A stretch of 64,000 nt of DNA from Mycolicibacterium duvalii (GTDB lineage Bacteria > Actinomycetota > Actinomycetes > Mycobacteriales > Mycobacteriaceae), in assembly GCF_010726645.1 (NCBI RefSeq), contig NZ_AP022563.1, forward strand, positions 4,464,001 through 4,528,000, given 5' to 3'. Of the stretch, positions 24,767-34,101 are shown one piece after another. The notes beneath the pieces are model-generated. The model saw only the letters and a program-made list of their open reading frames with translations. It searched no databases and was not told where the DNA came from. How positions within the stretch are numbered: the first letter of the stretch is position 1; each line of letters begins with the position of its first letter. The translations under genes were made by a program, and so were the position numbers.

Positions 24767-25789
24767 CTATCCCGGCAGTCCCAGCATCTGTGGCGGAGAC
24801 GCCACCGCCGGCACCGCGGGCGCGGCGGGCGCGGGGACTGCGGGAGCTGCGGGTGCTGGGGGAGCGCCGGGTGGTGCGGCCGCCGGCGGCGGCGGCGCGG
24901 CGGGGAGCCCGACCTTGAAGCCGTTGACGATCGCGTCGGTGGCCTCGGCGGCGGCGACCACCTGATCGATGCTGGTGGTGACCGCCAGCGACACCAGGTA
25001 ACGGTCGGGGCCGGCGGTCGCGAGGACGTGGCGGCGTGAGGTGTTCAACGTCATGTTGTTCTCGCGGTAGGTGCCCTCGATCAGCGCCGAGGGCATCCCG
25101 CCGAAGTCGGCCAGCGACGCGTCGGTGGTCCGCCAGGCCGGGCGCTGCTGGCTGTCGACGAAGCCGTGGCTGATGGCCTCCTTCGGGTCGAACTCTCCGA
25201 CCAGCTTGTAGACCACGACCTGGGCGTTCGACGTGTACAGGCCGTTGCCTCCGACCCGGTCGGCGATCACCGCGAAGGCGTCGGGGACGTTCGGGTCCGG
25301 AATGTGCTGCCAGCCCCGGGGCATCGGCAGCACGATGTTCAGGGCGCGGAAGTCGCGGCTGGACTGCGGCTCCATGGCCACGCCCTTGGCGGCGAAGAAC
25401 TCGGTGAGCGTGCCGGACCTGGCCGGGGCGATCGTGCTGGGTGGGCGCGCCGGCGCCGCCGGCACGGCCGGGGCGCTGACGCCGGCCGGAACCGCCGCGG
25501 CGCCGCCGGTGACCGGCGCCTGGCCGGCGCCCGGCGCGAGCGCCTGGCCGGCACCCGGCGCGGAGGCGGGTGCGGCGTTGGGCATGACGGTCACGGTCTG
25601 GGTCACCGTCGCGGGGGCCTGGGCGGGGGCTTGAGCGGGGCCCGGAGCGGGGGCAGGCAGCGCCGGTACGGCGGGCACCGGTTGCGCCGAGGCGATGGTG
25701 CCCGAGATGCCGAGCACGCCGGCGACTCCGGCGGCGCACGCCCCGACTCCTCCTGCCAGAACCCGCCAGCGGCGGGCGTTTTCGCTCAT
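24767..25789 (-). CDS. mtc28: Secreted Pro/Ala-rich antigen, Mtc28/LpqN family (Rv0040c homologue)
   Basis: A 340-aa exported protein. The chosen start is ATG 25789 (MSENARRWRVLAGG) with GGAGGAG upstream; longer reading adds unrelated sequence. The signal peptide is 'VLAGGVGACAAGVAGVLGISGTIASAQ'. A Pro/Ala-rich region (residues ~35-120) precedes an LpqN-like domain ('RALNIVLPMPRGWQHIPDPN', 'GMPSALIEGTYRENN'), and a second Pro/Ala-rich tail ends the chain. It corresponds to the 28-kDa proline-rich antigen. Cell-wall association is likely; function unknown. Confidence 0.88.
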   Translation of the reverse strand: MSENARRWRVLAGGVGACAAGVAGVLGISGTIASAQPVPAVPALPAPAPGPAQAPAQAPATVTQTVTVMPNAAPASAPGAGQALAPGAGQAPVTGGAAAVPAGVSAPAVPAAPARPPSTIAPARSGTLTEFFAAKGVAMEPQSSRDFRALNIVLPMPRGWQHIPDPNVPDAFAVIADRVGGNGLYTSNAQVVVYKLVGEFDPKEAISHGFVDSQQRPAWRTTDASLADFGGMPSALIEGTYRENNMTLNTSRRHVLATAGPDRYLVSLAVTTSIDQVVAAAEATDAIVNGFKVGLPAAPPPPAAAPPGAPPAPAAPAVPAPAAPAVPAVASPPQMLGLPG

Positions 25790-25998
25790 GAAGTGAACTC
25801 CTCCCCATCCTTGCCGACCCGGTGTGACCATCCGGCTCGGACGTCGGTGCCCGGGCCAGGCGACGAATGTATCCACGGCTGTCACGCCCCCACCAGGGCT
25901 GGGATCGAGCTGGAATCAACCCCTGACGCATCCGCAACGGAACCGAGATCAAGACGTGGCCGGGAAATCGGCGATCGGGGGGCTTATACCCTGTTGGC

Positions 25999-28866
25999 GT
26001 GACCGAATCGCCCACCACGCAGTCTGCCGCCGACCCCGCCGTCGGGGACACGCCCCGGCACCGCTACACCGCGGAGCTGGCCGGCGACCTCGAACGTGCG
26101 TGGCAGCGCCGGTGGGCCGAGCGCGGGACGTTCGACGTCGCCAACCCGGTCGGCGCGCTGGCTTCCGCCGACGGCCGGCCGGTGCCCGCGGACAAGATGT
26201 TCGTTCAGGACATGTTCCCGTACCCGTCCGGCGAGGGTCTGCACGTCGGCCATCCGCTGGGCTACATCGCCACCGACGTCTATGCCCGCTACCACCGGAT
26301 GACCGGACGTAATGTGTTGCACGCGTTGGGTTTCGATGCGTTCGGTCTGCCTGCCGAGCAGTACGCGATCCAGACCGGCACCCATCCGCGCACCCGGACC
26401 GAGGCCAACATCGTCAACTTCCGCCGCCAGCTGGGCCGGCTCGGTCTCGGCCATGACGCGCGGCGCAGCTTCTCCACCACCGACGTGGACTACTACAAGT
26501 GGACGCAGTGGATCTTCCTGCAGATCTACAACGCGTGGTTCGATCCGCAGACCAACCGGGCCCGCCCGATCGCCGAGCTGATCGCCGAGTTCGACACCGG
26601 CACCCGCACCGTGGACGATGGTCGCCGCTGGGCCGAACTGTCGGCGGGGGAGCGCGCCGACGTGGTCGACTCGCACCGGCTGGTGTACCTGGCCGACTCG
26701 ATGGTGAACTGGTGCCCGGGCCTGGGCACGGTGCTGGCCAACGAGGAGGTCACCGCCGACGGCCGCAGCGAGCGGGGCAACTTCCCGGTGTTCCGGAAAC
26801 GCCTGCGGCAGTGGATGATGCGCATCACCGCCTACTCCGACCGGCTGCTCGAGGACCTCGACGTGCTGGACTGGCCGGAGAAGGTCAAGACGATGCAGCG
26901 CAACTGGATCGGCCGCTCGACGGGTGCCCAGGTGCGGTTCGCCACGGACGCCGGTGACATCGAGGTGTTCACCACCCGCCCCGACACGTTGTTCGGCGCG
27001 ACCTACATGGTGCTCGCGCCCGAGCACCCGCTGGTCGACCGGTTGGCCGCCGGCACCTGGCCCGCCGAAGTGGATCCGCGGTGGACGTTCGACGCGCCGA
27101 GCCCGCGCGACGCGGTCGCGGCCTACCGGGCCTCGATCGCCGCGAAGTCCGATCTGGAGCGTCAGGAGAACAAGCAGAAGACCGGGGTCTTCCTTGGTGC
27201 CTATGCGACGAACCCGGCTGACGGGCAACAGATTCCGGTGTTCATCGCCGACTATGTACTGGCCGGTTACGGCACCGGGGCGATCATGGCCGTGCCCGGC
27301 GGTGACCAGCGGGACTGGGACTTCGCCACCGAGTTCGGCTTGCCGATCGTCGAGGTCGTCTCCGGCGGCGACGTGTCGCAGGCCGCGTACACCGGCGACG
27401 GGGTCATGGTGAATTCCGGTTTCCTAAACGGGATGTCTGTGGACGACGCGAAAGCCGCGATGATCGAGCGGCTGGTGGCCGACGGCCGCGGCCGCGGGCG
27501 CGTGGAGTACAAGCTGCGCGACTGGCTGTTCGCCCGGCAGCGCTACTGGGGTGAGCCGTTCCCGATCGTCTATGACGCCGACGGCCGCGCCCATGCGCTG
27601 CCGGAGGACATGCTGCCCGTCGAACTTCCCGACGTGCCGGATTACTCACCGGTGCTGTTCGAGCCCGACGATGCCGCCAGCGAGCCGTCGCCGCCGCTGG
27701 CCAAGGCCACCGACTGGGTCAACGTCGAGCTCGACCTGGGCGACGGTGTGCGGCCCTACACCCGCGACACCAACGTGATGCCCCAGTGGGCCGGCAGCTC
27801 CTGGTACGAACTGCGCTACACCGATCCGCTCAACAGCGAGGCCCTGTGCGCCAAGGAGAACGAGGCGTACTGGATGGGGCCGCGGCCGGCGCAGCACGGC
27901 GCCGACGACCCGGGCGGGGTGGACCTCTACGTCGGGGGCGTGGAACACGCGGTGCTGCACCTGCTGTACTCGCGGTTCTGGCACAAGGTGCTCTACGACC
28001 TCGGACATGTCAGTTCCCGGGAGCCGTACCGCCGGCTGGTCAACCAGGGCTACATCCAGGCGTTCGCCTACACCGACGACCGCGGCGCATACGTACCCGC
28101 AGCCGAGGTCGTCGAACGTGACGGGACGTTCTTCTGGTCCGGGCCGGAGGGCGAGATCGAGGTCAACCAGGAGTTCGGCAAGATCGGTAAGAGCCTGAAG
28201 AACTCGGTGTCGCCCGACGAGATCTGCGACAACTACGGCGCCGACACCCTGCGCGTCTACGAAATGTCGATGGGCCCGCTGGAGGCGTCGCGGCCATGGG
28301 CGACCAAGGACGTCGTCGGGGCCCACCGCTTCCTGCAGCGGGTGTGGCGGCTGGTGGTCGACGAAGACACCGGAGCGACCGTCGTGTCCGACGAGCCGCT
28401 CGACGAAGAGACGCTGCGTCTGATGCACCGCACCATCGCGGGCGCCACCGAGGACTATGCCGCGCTGCGCAACAACACCGCCGCGGCCAAGCTGATCGAG
28501 TACACCAACCATCTGACCAAACAGTCGGTCACGGCGCGAGCCGCGCTGGAGCCGCTGGTGCTGATGGTCGCGCCGTTGGCCCCGCACCTGGCCGAGGAAC
28601 TGTGGTCGCGGCTGGGCCACGACACGTCGCTGGCGCACGGCCCGTTCCCGGTGGCCGACGAGCGGTACCTCGTCGACGACACGGTCGAATACCCGGTGCA
28701 GGTCAACGGCAAGGTGCGCAGCCGGGTCACGGTGGCCGCCGACGCCGTCGCCGACGCCGTCGAAACCGCGGCACTGGCCGATGACAAGGTGGTCGCGTTC
28801 CTCGACGGGCGGACCCCCAAGAAGGTCATCGTCGTGCCGGGCCGACTGGTCAACGTCGTGGTCTGA
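25999..28866 (+). CDS. leuS: Leucyl-tRNA synthetase
   Basis: Class I aminoacyl-tRNA synthetase charging tRNA-Leu, 955 aa from GTG 25999. The HIGH-type motif lies in 'PYPSGEGLHVGHPLGY', the KMSKS-type motif is 'FGKIGKSLKNSV', and the CP1 editing domain is present ('TTRPDTLFGATYMVLAPEHP'). The anticodon-binding region and C-terminal domain ('VQVNGKVRSRVTV') are complete. The upstream 209-base gap holds its promoter and that of the divergent Mtc28-like gene; no T-box or leader peptide was recognised. Confidence 0.97.
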   Translation: MTESPTTQSAADPAVGDTPRHRYTAELAGDLERAWQRRWAERGTFDVANPVGALASADGRPVPADKMFVQDMFPYPSGEGLHVGHPLGYIATDVYARYHRMTGRNVLHALGFDAFGLPAEQYAIQTGTHPRTRTEANIVNFRRQLGRLGLGHDARRSFSTTDVDYYKWTQWIFLQIYNAWFDPQTNRARPIAELIAEFDTGTRTVDDGRRWAELSAGERADVVDSHRLVYLADSMVNWCPGLGTVLANEEVTADGRSERGNFPVFRKRLRQWMMRITAYSDRLLEDLDVLDWPEKVKTMQRNWIGRSTGAQVRFATDAGDIEVFTTRPDTLFGATYMVLAPEHPLVDRLAAGTWPAEVDPRWTFDAPSPRDAVAAYRASIAAKSDLERQENKQKTGVFLGAYATNPADGQQIPVFIADYVLAGYGTGAIMAVPGGDQRDWDFATEFGLPIVEVVSGGDVSQAAYTGDGVMVNSGFLNGMSVDDAKAAMIERLVADGRGRGRVEYKLRDWLFARQRYWGEPFPIVYDADGRAHALPEDMLPVELPDVPDYSPVLFEPDDAASEPSPPLAKATDWVNVELDLGDGVRPYTRDTNVMPQWAGSSWYELRYTDPLNSEALCAKENEAYWMGPRPAQHGADDPGGVDLYVGGVEHAVLHLLYSRFWHKVLYDLGHVSSREPYRRLVNQGYIQAFAYTDDRGAYVPAAEVVERDGTFFWSGPEGEIEVNQEFGKIGKSLKNSVSPDEICDNYGADTLRVYEMSMGPLEASRPWATKDVVGAHRFLQRVWRLVVDEDTGATVVSDEPLDEETLRLMHRTIAGATEDYAALRNNTAAAKLIEYTNHLTKQSVTARAALEPLVLMVAPLAPHLAEELWSRLGHDTSLAHGPFPVADERYLVDDTVEYPVQVNGKVRSRVTVAADAVADAVETAALADDKVVAFLDGRTPKKVIVVPGRLVNVVV

Positions 28867-28985
28867 CGCGGGCCGCCGGGCGGACGCTACGGCCAAAAGA
28901 CCCTTGCGGAGCCCCGTGTAAGGCGTAGGTTGCTGGGTATCTCGACGCTGGTTGACACGCCGCCGGAGGCCCGAGGAGCTCACGT

Positions 28986-30731
28986 ATGGCCATAGAAGCA
29001 CCGACGCCGCAGACCCTGCAGCCGCGCCGGCCGTTCCCGGCGCGGCTGGGCCCCAAGGGCAACCTGGTCTACAAGCTCATCACGACGACCGATCACAAGC
29101 TGATCGGCATCATGTACGTCGTTGCCTGCTTCACCTTCTTCTTCATCGGCGGGCTGATGGCGCTGTTCATCCGCGCCGAACTCGGGGTGCCGGGTCTGCA
29201 GTTCCTGTCCAACGAGCAGTACAACCAGCTGTTCACCATGCACGGCACGGTGATGCTGCTGTTCTACGCGACCCCGATCGTGTTCGGGTTCGCCAACCTG
29301 GTGCTGCCGCTGCAGATCGGCGCCCCCGACGTGGCGTTCCCGCGGCTGAACGCGCTGTCGTTCTGGCTGTTCCTGTTCGGCGCGCTGATCGCGCTGGCCG
29401 GGTTCATCACCCCTGGCGGGGCGGCGGACTTCGGCTGGACGGCCTACTCGCCGCTGACCGATGCGGTGCATTCCCCGGGCGTGGGCGGTGACCTGTGGAT
29501 CATGGGCCTGGCCGTCGGCGGTCTGGGCACCATCCTGGGCGGGGTCAACATGATCACCACCGTGGTGTGCATGCGCGCGCCCGGCATGACGATGTTCCGG
29601 ATGCCGATCTTCACCTGGAACATCCTGGTGACGTCGATCCTGGTGCTGCTGGTGTTCCCGATCCTGACCGCGGCACTGTTCGGGCTGGCCGCCGACCGTC
29701 ACCTCGGCGCGCACGTGTACGACCCGGCCAACGGCGGGGTGTTGCTGTGGCAGCACCTGTTCTGGTTCTTCGGCCACCCCGAGGTGTACATCATCGCGCT
29801 GCCGTTCTTCGGCATCGTCAGCGAGATCTTCCCGGTGTTCAGCCGCAAGCCGATCTTCGGCTACACCACGCTGATCTACGCCACCCTGGCGATCGCCGCG
29901 CTGTCGATGGTGGTGTGGGCGCACCACATGTACGCCACCGGTGCCGTGCTGCTGCCCTTCTTCTCCTTCACCACCTTCCTGATCGCGGTACCCACCGGGA
30001 TCAAGTTCTTCAATTGGCTGGGCACCATGTGGAAGGGCCAGTTGACCTTCGAGACACCGATGTTGTTCTCGGTGGGATTCATCGCGACCTTCCTGCTCGG
30101 TGGTCTGTCGGGGGTGCTGCTGGCCAGCCCGCCGCTGGATTTCCAGGTCCACGACTCGTACTTCGTGGTGGCGCACTTCCACTACGTGCTGTTCGGCACG
30201 ATCGTGTTCGCCACCTATGCGGGTGTGTACTTCTGGTTCCCGAAGATGACAGGCAGGCTGCTCGACGAGCGGTTGGGCAAGCTGCACTTCTGGTTGACGT
30301 TCATCGGGTTCCACACCACGTTCCTGGTGCAGCACTGGCTGGGCAACGAAGGGATGCCGCGCCGGTATGCCGACTATCTGTCTACCGACGGCTTCACCGC
30401 GCTGAACGTCGTGTCCTCGATCGGGGCGTTCATCCTGGGTCTGTCGACGCTGCCGTTCGTGTGGAACATCTTCAAGAGCTGGCGCTACGGCGAACCGGTC
30501 ACCGTCGACGATCCGTGGGGTTACGGCAACTCGCTGGAGTGGGCGACCAGTTGCCCGCCGCCGCGGCACAACTTCACCGAGCTGCCCCGGATCCGTTCCG
30601 AGCGCCCGGCGTTCGAGCTGCACTATCCGCACATGGTGGAGCGGATGCGCGCCGAAGCGCACGTCGGGCGGCACGCCACCAAGGGGGAGTCGCCGGAAGG
30701 ATTCGGTCCGCGGACCGAACCCGACCGCTGA
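28986..30731 (+). CDS. ctaD: Cytochrome c oxidase subunit I (aa3 type)
   Basis: A 581-aa catalytic subunit with about twelve membrane helices. Haem and CuB ligands are visible: 'TMHGTVMLLFY', 'FGHPEVYIIALP' (His-Tyr crosslink pair), 'WAHHMYATG' and 'VAHFHYVLFGT'. The K- and D-channel surroundings look intact. It works in the bcc-aa3 respiratory supercomplex of mycobacteria. No other oxidase subunit gene is near, as is also true of M. tuberculosis ctaD (Rv3043c), which lies elsewhere; whether this is the main copy or a paralogue cannot be told here. Confidence 0.95.
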   Translation: MAIEAPTPQTLQPRRPFPARLGPKGNLVYKLITTTDHKLIGIMYVVACFTFFFIGGLMALFIRAELGVPGLQFLSNEQYNQLFTMHGTVMLLFYATPIVFGFANLVLPLQIGAPDVAFPRLNALSFWLFLFGALIALAGFITPGGAADFGWTAYSPLTDAVHSPGVGGDLWIMGLAVGGLGTILGGVNMITTVVCMRAPGMTMFRMPIFTWNILVTSILVLLVFPILTAALFGLAADRHLGAHVYDPANGGVLLWQHLFWFFGHPEVYIIALPFFGIVSEIFPVFSRKPIFGYTTLIYATLAIAALSMVVWAHHMYATGAVLLPFFSFTTFLIAVPTGIKFFNWLGTMWKGQLTFETPMLFSVGFIATFLLGGLSGVLLASPPLDFQVHDSYFVVAHFHYVLFGTIVFATYAGVYFWFPKMTGRLLDERLGKLHFWLTFIGFHTTFLVQHWLGNEGMPRRYADYLSTDGFTALNVVSSIGAFILGLSTLPFVWNIFKSWRYGEPVTVDDPWGYGNSLEWATSCPPPRHNFTELPRIRSERPAFELHYPHMVERMRAEAHVGRHATKGESPEGFGPRTEPDR

Positions 30732-30732
30732 C

Positions 30733-31398
30733 TCAGCGCGGCCGGAGGATCACCTCGTGGACGTGTCCGTCGCGGGGGGTGTGGATCGCGTCGGCGGTCA
30801 CGCGGGCGACGGTCTCCGGGCTGAGAAACCGGGTGGGGTCGTAGCCGCGCCCCTCGTAGGCCACGAGGTCCTCCTGCATCTCGGTGGCGATGCGCCCGGG
30901 GTGCACCGAGGTGACGCGAAGGCCGGGTTCGTCGTTGCGCAGCGAGTCGGCGAAGGAGCGCAGCGCGAACTTGCTCGCCGAGTAGGACGCCAGCCCGGGT
31001 GAGGCGTTGATGCCCGACCCGGAGTTGATGAACACGACGTGCCCGTCGGCGGCGCGCAGCGCCGGCAGCAGCGCCAGCGTGAGGGCCACGGCGCCAACGA
31101 GATTGACCGACATGGTGGCGCGCCACTGGTCGACGGTGGACTCGGCGACCCGGCCCGGGTAGGCGACGCCGGCGTTGTGCACCAGCACGTCGAGTTCGAC
31201 GATGGGCTCGACCACGGCGTCGATGCCGTCGGTGTCGGCGAGATCGATCGGCCACGTGGTGGCGCCGTACTGTGCGGCGACCGCGTCGAGACGCTGCGAC
31301 GGGCGCCCCGCCAGGAACAGGGTGTGGGTGGGTGCGAGTGCCGCGGCGAGTGCCCGGCCGAGCCCGCCGCCGGCCCCGGTGATCATCGCGGTCGGCAC
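30733..31398 (-). CDS. Short-chain dehydrogenase/reductase (SDR)
   Basis: Classical SDR of about 221 aa from GTG 31398 (MPTAMITGAGGGLGRALA). The cofactor motif is TGAGGGLG, and 'NAGV' and the catalytic 'SGSGINASPGLASYSASKFAL' region with YSASK are present. Arg in 'LAGRPSQRLDAVA' after strand 2 suggests NADP(H) preference (inference). Substrate unknown. It converges with ctaD with one base between the stops, and is divergent from ggh. Confidence 0.9.
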   Translation of the reverse strand: MPTAMITGAGGGLGRALAAALAPTHTLFLAGRPSQRLDAVAAQYGATTWPIDLADTDGIDAVVEPIVELDVLVHNAGVAYPGRVAESTVDQWRATMSVNLVGAVALTLALLPALRAADGHVVFINSGSGINASPGLASYSASKFALRSFADSLRNDEPGLRVTSVHPGRIATEMQEDLVAYEGRGYDPTRFLSPETVARVTADAIHTPRDGHVHEVILRPR

Positions 31399-31475
31399 GT
31401 AACGCAGCCTACCGGTGCGCCACACCGGCTCTCTCACGTCGCCGATTCGCTCTCGTCGTCGCATGATGAGAGGTG

Positions 31476-32816
31476 ATGCCCCACGATCCCAGCTTCACCC
31501 CGACCCAACTCGCGGCCCGTGCGGCCTACCTGCTGCGCGGCAACGACCTCGGCACGATGACCACCGCCGCGCCGTTGCTGTACCCGCATATGTGGAGCTG
31601 GGACGCGGCGTTCGTGGCGATCGGGCTGGCGCCGTTGTCGGTCGAGCGCGCCGTCGTGGAACTGGACACCCTGCTCTCGGCGCAGTGGCGCAACGGCATG
31701 ATCCCGCACATCGTCTTCGCCAACGGAGTCGACGGCTACTTCCCGGGGCCGGCGCGGTGGGCGTGCTCGGTGCTCGCCGCGGATGCACCCCCGGGGCGGC
31801 ACACCTCCGGGATCACGCAGCCGCCGGTGCACGCGATCGCGGTGCAGCGCATCCTCGACCACGCCCGCACGCGGGGGCGGTCCACCCGCGCGGTGGCCGA
31901 GGCCTTCCTGGACCGCCGATGGAACGACCTGGTGCGCTGGCACCGCTGGCTCGCGGAGTGCCGGGATCAGTACGAGCACGGCCGGATCACGCTCTACCAC
32001 GGCTGGGAGTCCGGGATGGACAACTCGCCGCGCTGGGACAGCGCCTACGCCAACGTGGTTCCCGGTCAGGTGCCCCCGTATCAGCGGGAGGACACCACCA
32101 TCGTCACCGACGCCAGCCAGCGCCCGACCGACGGCGAGTACGACCGCTACCTGTGGCTGCTCGAGGAGATGAAGGCCGTCGGCTACGACGACGAGAAGTT
32201 GGTCACCGCCATGAGTTTCGCCGTCGAGGACGTGTTCGTCTCGGCGGTCTTCTCGGTGGCCTGCCAGGTGCTCGCCGAGATCGGCGAGGACCACCGGCGT
32301 CCGCACGCCGACGTCAAGGACCTCTACGCGTGGGCGGAGCGGTTCCGCGCCGGTGTGATCGCCACCACCCATGAACGCACGGGTGCCGCAAAGGATTTCG
32401 ATGTCCGGGCGGACGGGTGGATCGCCACCGAGACGGTCGCGCAGTTCGCGCCGCTGCTGTGCGGGGGGCTGCCGCACGACCGTGAACGTAGGCTGCTGCG
32501 ACTGCTGGAGGGCCCCCGGTTCTGCGGACACCCGGATCTGGCCTACGCGTTGATCCCGTCGACGTCGCCGGTCTCCCGCGACTTCCGCGCGCGCGAATAC
32601 TGGCGCGGACCGGTGTGGCCGGTGATGACGTGGCTGTTCTCCTGGTGCTTCGCGCGGCGCGGCTGGGCCGAACGCGCGTCGACCTTGCGACGGGAAGGCC
32701 TGCGCCAGGCCAGCGACGGGAGCTTCGCCGAGTACTACGAACCGTTCACCGGGGAGCCGCTGGGCAGCATGCAGCAGTCGTGGACCGCGGCCGCGGTCCT
32801 GGACTGGTTGGGCTGA
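31476..32816 (+). CDS. ggh: Glucosylglycerate hydrolase (GH63)
   Basis: A 446-aa hydrolase that splits glucosylglycerate (and mannosylglycerate) into sugar and glycerate; described in rapidly growing mycobacteria, where it mobilises the compatible solute when nitrogen returns. The sequence is very close to the M. hassiacum enzyme as I know it: 'MPHDPSFTPTQLAARAAYLL', 'MWSWDAAFVAIGLAPLS', the acid region 'HGWESGMDNSPRWDSAYANV', and the base region 'FAEYYEPFTGEPLGSMQQSW'. The chosen start is ATG 31476; a GTG one codon earlier is possible. It is stop-to-stop with the MarR gene. Confidence 0.93.
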   Translation: MPHDPSFTPTQLAARAAYLLRGNDLGTMTTAAPLLYPHMWSWDAAFVAIGLAPLSVERAVVELDTLLSAQWRNGMIPHIVFANGVDGYFPGPARWACSVLAADAPPGRHTSGITQPPVHAIAVQRILDHARTRGRSTRAVAEAFLDRRWNDLVRWHRWLAECRDQYEHGRITLYHGWESGMDNSPRWDSAYANVVPGQVPPYQREDTTIVTDASQRPTDGEYDRYLWLLEEMKAVGYDDEKLVTAMSFAVEDVFVSAVFSVACQVLAEIGEDHRRPHADVKDLYAWAERFRAGVIATTHERTGAAKDFDVRADGWIATETVAQFAPLLCGGLPHDRERRLLRLLEGPRFCGHPDLAYALIPSTSPVSRDFRAREYWRGPVWPVMTWLFSWCFARRGWAERASTLRREGLRQASDGSFAEYYEPFTGEPLGSMQQSWTAAAVLDWLG

Positions 32817-32817
32817 G

Positions 32818-33258
32818 CTATTCGGCGATGCGCTCGAGTGGGGCCATGGCCTTGGCCAGGGCGTCGAGCTCGTCCTCGCTGAGTTTGCTCAGCAGGGCGG
32901 CCAGATGGGCCCGGCGCGACTCGAGGGCCTCGTGATGCTGCTGGAGGCCCTGCGGGGTGATCTCTACCAGCACCGCCCGCAGGTCCGACGGGTCGCGGGA
33001 CCGTTTGACCAGGCCCAACTTCTCCAACCGGCGGATCGCGACGGTGGTGGTGGGGGTGCGGACCCGCTCGTGGGCGGCCAACTCGGTCATCCGCATCGGG
33101 CCCTGGTCGAGCAGGGTCAGCAGGATGGACAACTGCGCGAGCGTCAGGTCGCCTGACGTGGAGGTCTTGCCGGTGTGACGCAGGACGGACAACACCTTGG
33201 ACAGCACTCGCTGGAGCTCACCGGCGAGCTCGCTGACCTGCGCGTCTGTTTCCACCAT
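32818..33258 (-). CDS. MarR-family transcriptional regulator (Rv0042c homologue)
   Basis: A 146-aa winged-helix regulator: 'LTLAQLSILLTLLDQGPMRMTELAAHERVRTPTTTVAIRRLEKLGLVKRSRDPSD' read in parts spans the recognition helix and the wing (SRDPSDLRAVLVEIT). It is a homologue of M. tuberculosis Rv0042c. The 96-base region upstream (33259-33354) should hold its promoter; no clear perfect palindrome was found. Likely targets are itself or the adjacent ABC transporter; this is inference. Confidence 0.9.
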   Translation of the reverse strand: MVETDAQVSELAGELQRVLSKVLSVLRHTGKTSTSGDLTLAQLSILLTLLDQGPMRMTELAAHERVRTPTTTVAIRRLEKLGLVKRSRDPSDLRAVLVEITPQGLQQHHEALESRRAHLAALLSKLSEDELDALAKAMAPLERIAE

Positions 33259-33354
33259 AATTCAGCCAGTCTAACCTGTCTGGGCCTGTCAAGAGACGTT
33301 GTCGTGGGTTTGCCGACGCCGTGGTGCTGCAAATTGACGCCGGCTTCGGCGAAT

Positions 33355-34101
33355 CTACAGCACTTGAGATAGAAATCTCCGCAACCGCTCGGTTTCCGCG
33401 GCTTCGAACACCTGCTCGGGCGGTCCGGTCTCGACCACCTGGCCGTGGTCCATGAACACCACGGTGTCGGCGGTCGACCTCGCGAAACCCATCTCGTGGG
33501 TCACCACCACCATCGTCATCCCCTCGGCGGCCAGCTCGGCGATCAGCGCGAGCACCCCCTTGACCAACTCGGGGTCCAGGGCCGAGGTGGCTTCGTCGAA
33601 GAACATCACCTGCGGCGACATGGCCAGCGCGCGGGCGATGGCCACCCGCTGCTGCTGGCCGCCCGACAGCGTCGTCGGCCGGGCCTCGGCCTTGTGCCGC
33701 AGCCCGACCCGCTCCAGCTGGGCCATCCCCTGGTCGCGCGCCTGTTCGGTGCTGAGCCGCTTGAGCTTTCGGGGTGCCATCGTCACGTTGTCGAGCACGC
33801 TGCGATGCGGGAACAGTTGAAAGTGCTGGAACACCATGCCGATTCGCTGACGGAGCCGGTCGGGATCGTCGGCGAGCACGGACCTGCCGTCGAGCAGGAT
33901 GTCGCCGCGGTCGGGTTCGTAGAGCCGGTTGAGGGTGCGCAGCAGCGTGGACTTCCCGGAACCCGACGGCCCGATCACCGCGGTGCTGCTGCCCGCGGCC
34001 ACGTCGAGGTCGACCCCGCGTAACACCTGGTTGCGGCCGAACGCCAGATGAATGTCGCTGGCCGCCAACGACACCGCATCGACGGTGGGATGCGCCGACA
34101 T
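33355..34101 (-). CDS. Polar amino-acid ABC transporter, ATP-binding protein (GlnQ-like)
   Basis: A 248-aa ATPase from ATG 34101, overlapping the permease stop by one base (TGATG). Walker A is 'IGPSGSGKSTLLRTLNRL', the Q-loop is 'VFQHFQLFPH', the signature is 'TLSGGQQQRVAIARALA', Walker B is 'VMFFDEATSALDPE', and the switch histidine is in 'VVTHEMGFA'. The family imports glutamine, glutamate or other polar amino acids. Substrate specificity cannot be read from this subunit. Confidence 0.93.
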   Translation of the reverse strand: MSAHPTVDAVSLAASDIHLAFGRNQVLRGVDLDVAAGSSTAVIGPSGSGKSTLLRTLNRLYEPDRGDILLDGRSVLADDPDRLRQRIGMVFQHFQLFPHRSVLDNVTMAPRKLKRLSTEQARDQGMAQLERVGLRHKAEARPTTLSGGQQQRVAIARALAMSPQVMFFDEATSALDPELVKGVLALIAELAAEGMTMVVVTHEMGFARSTADTVVFMDHGQVVETGPPEQVFEAAETERLRRFLSQVL

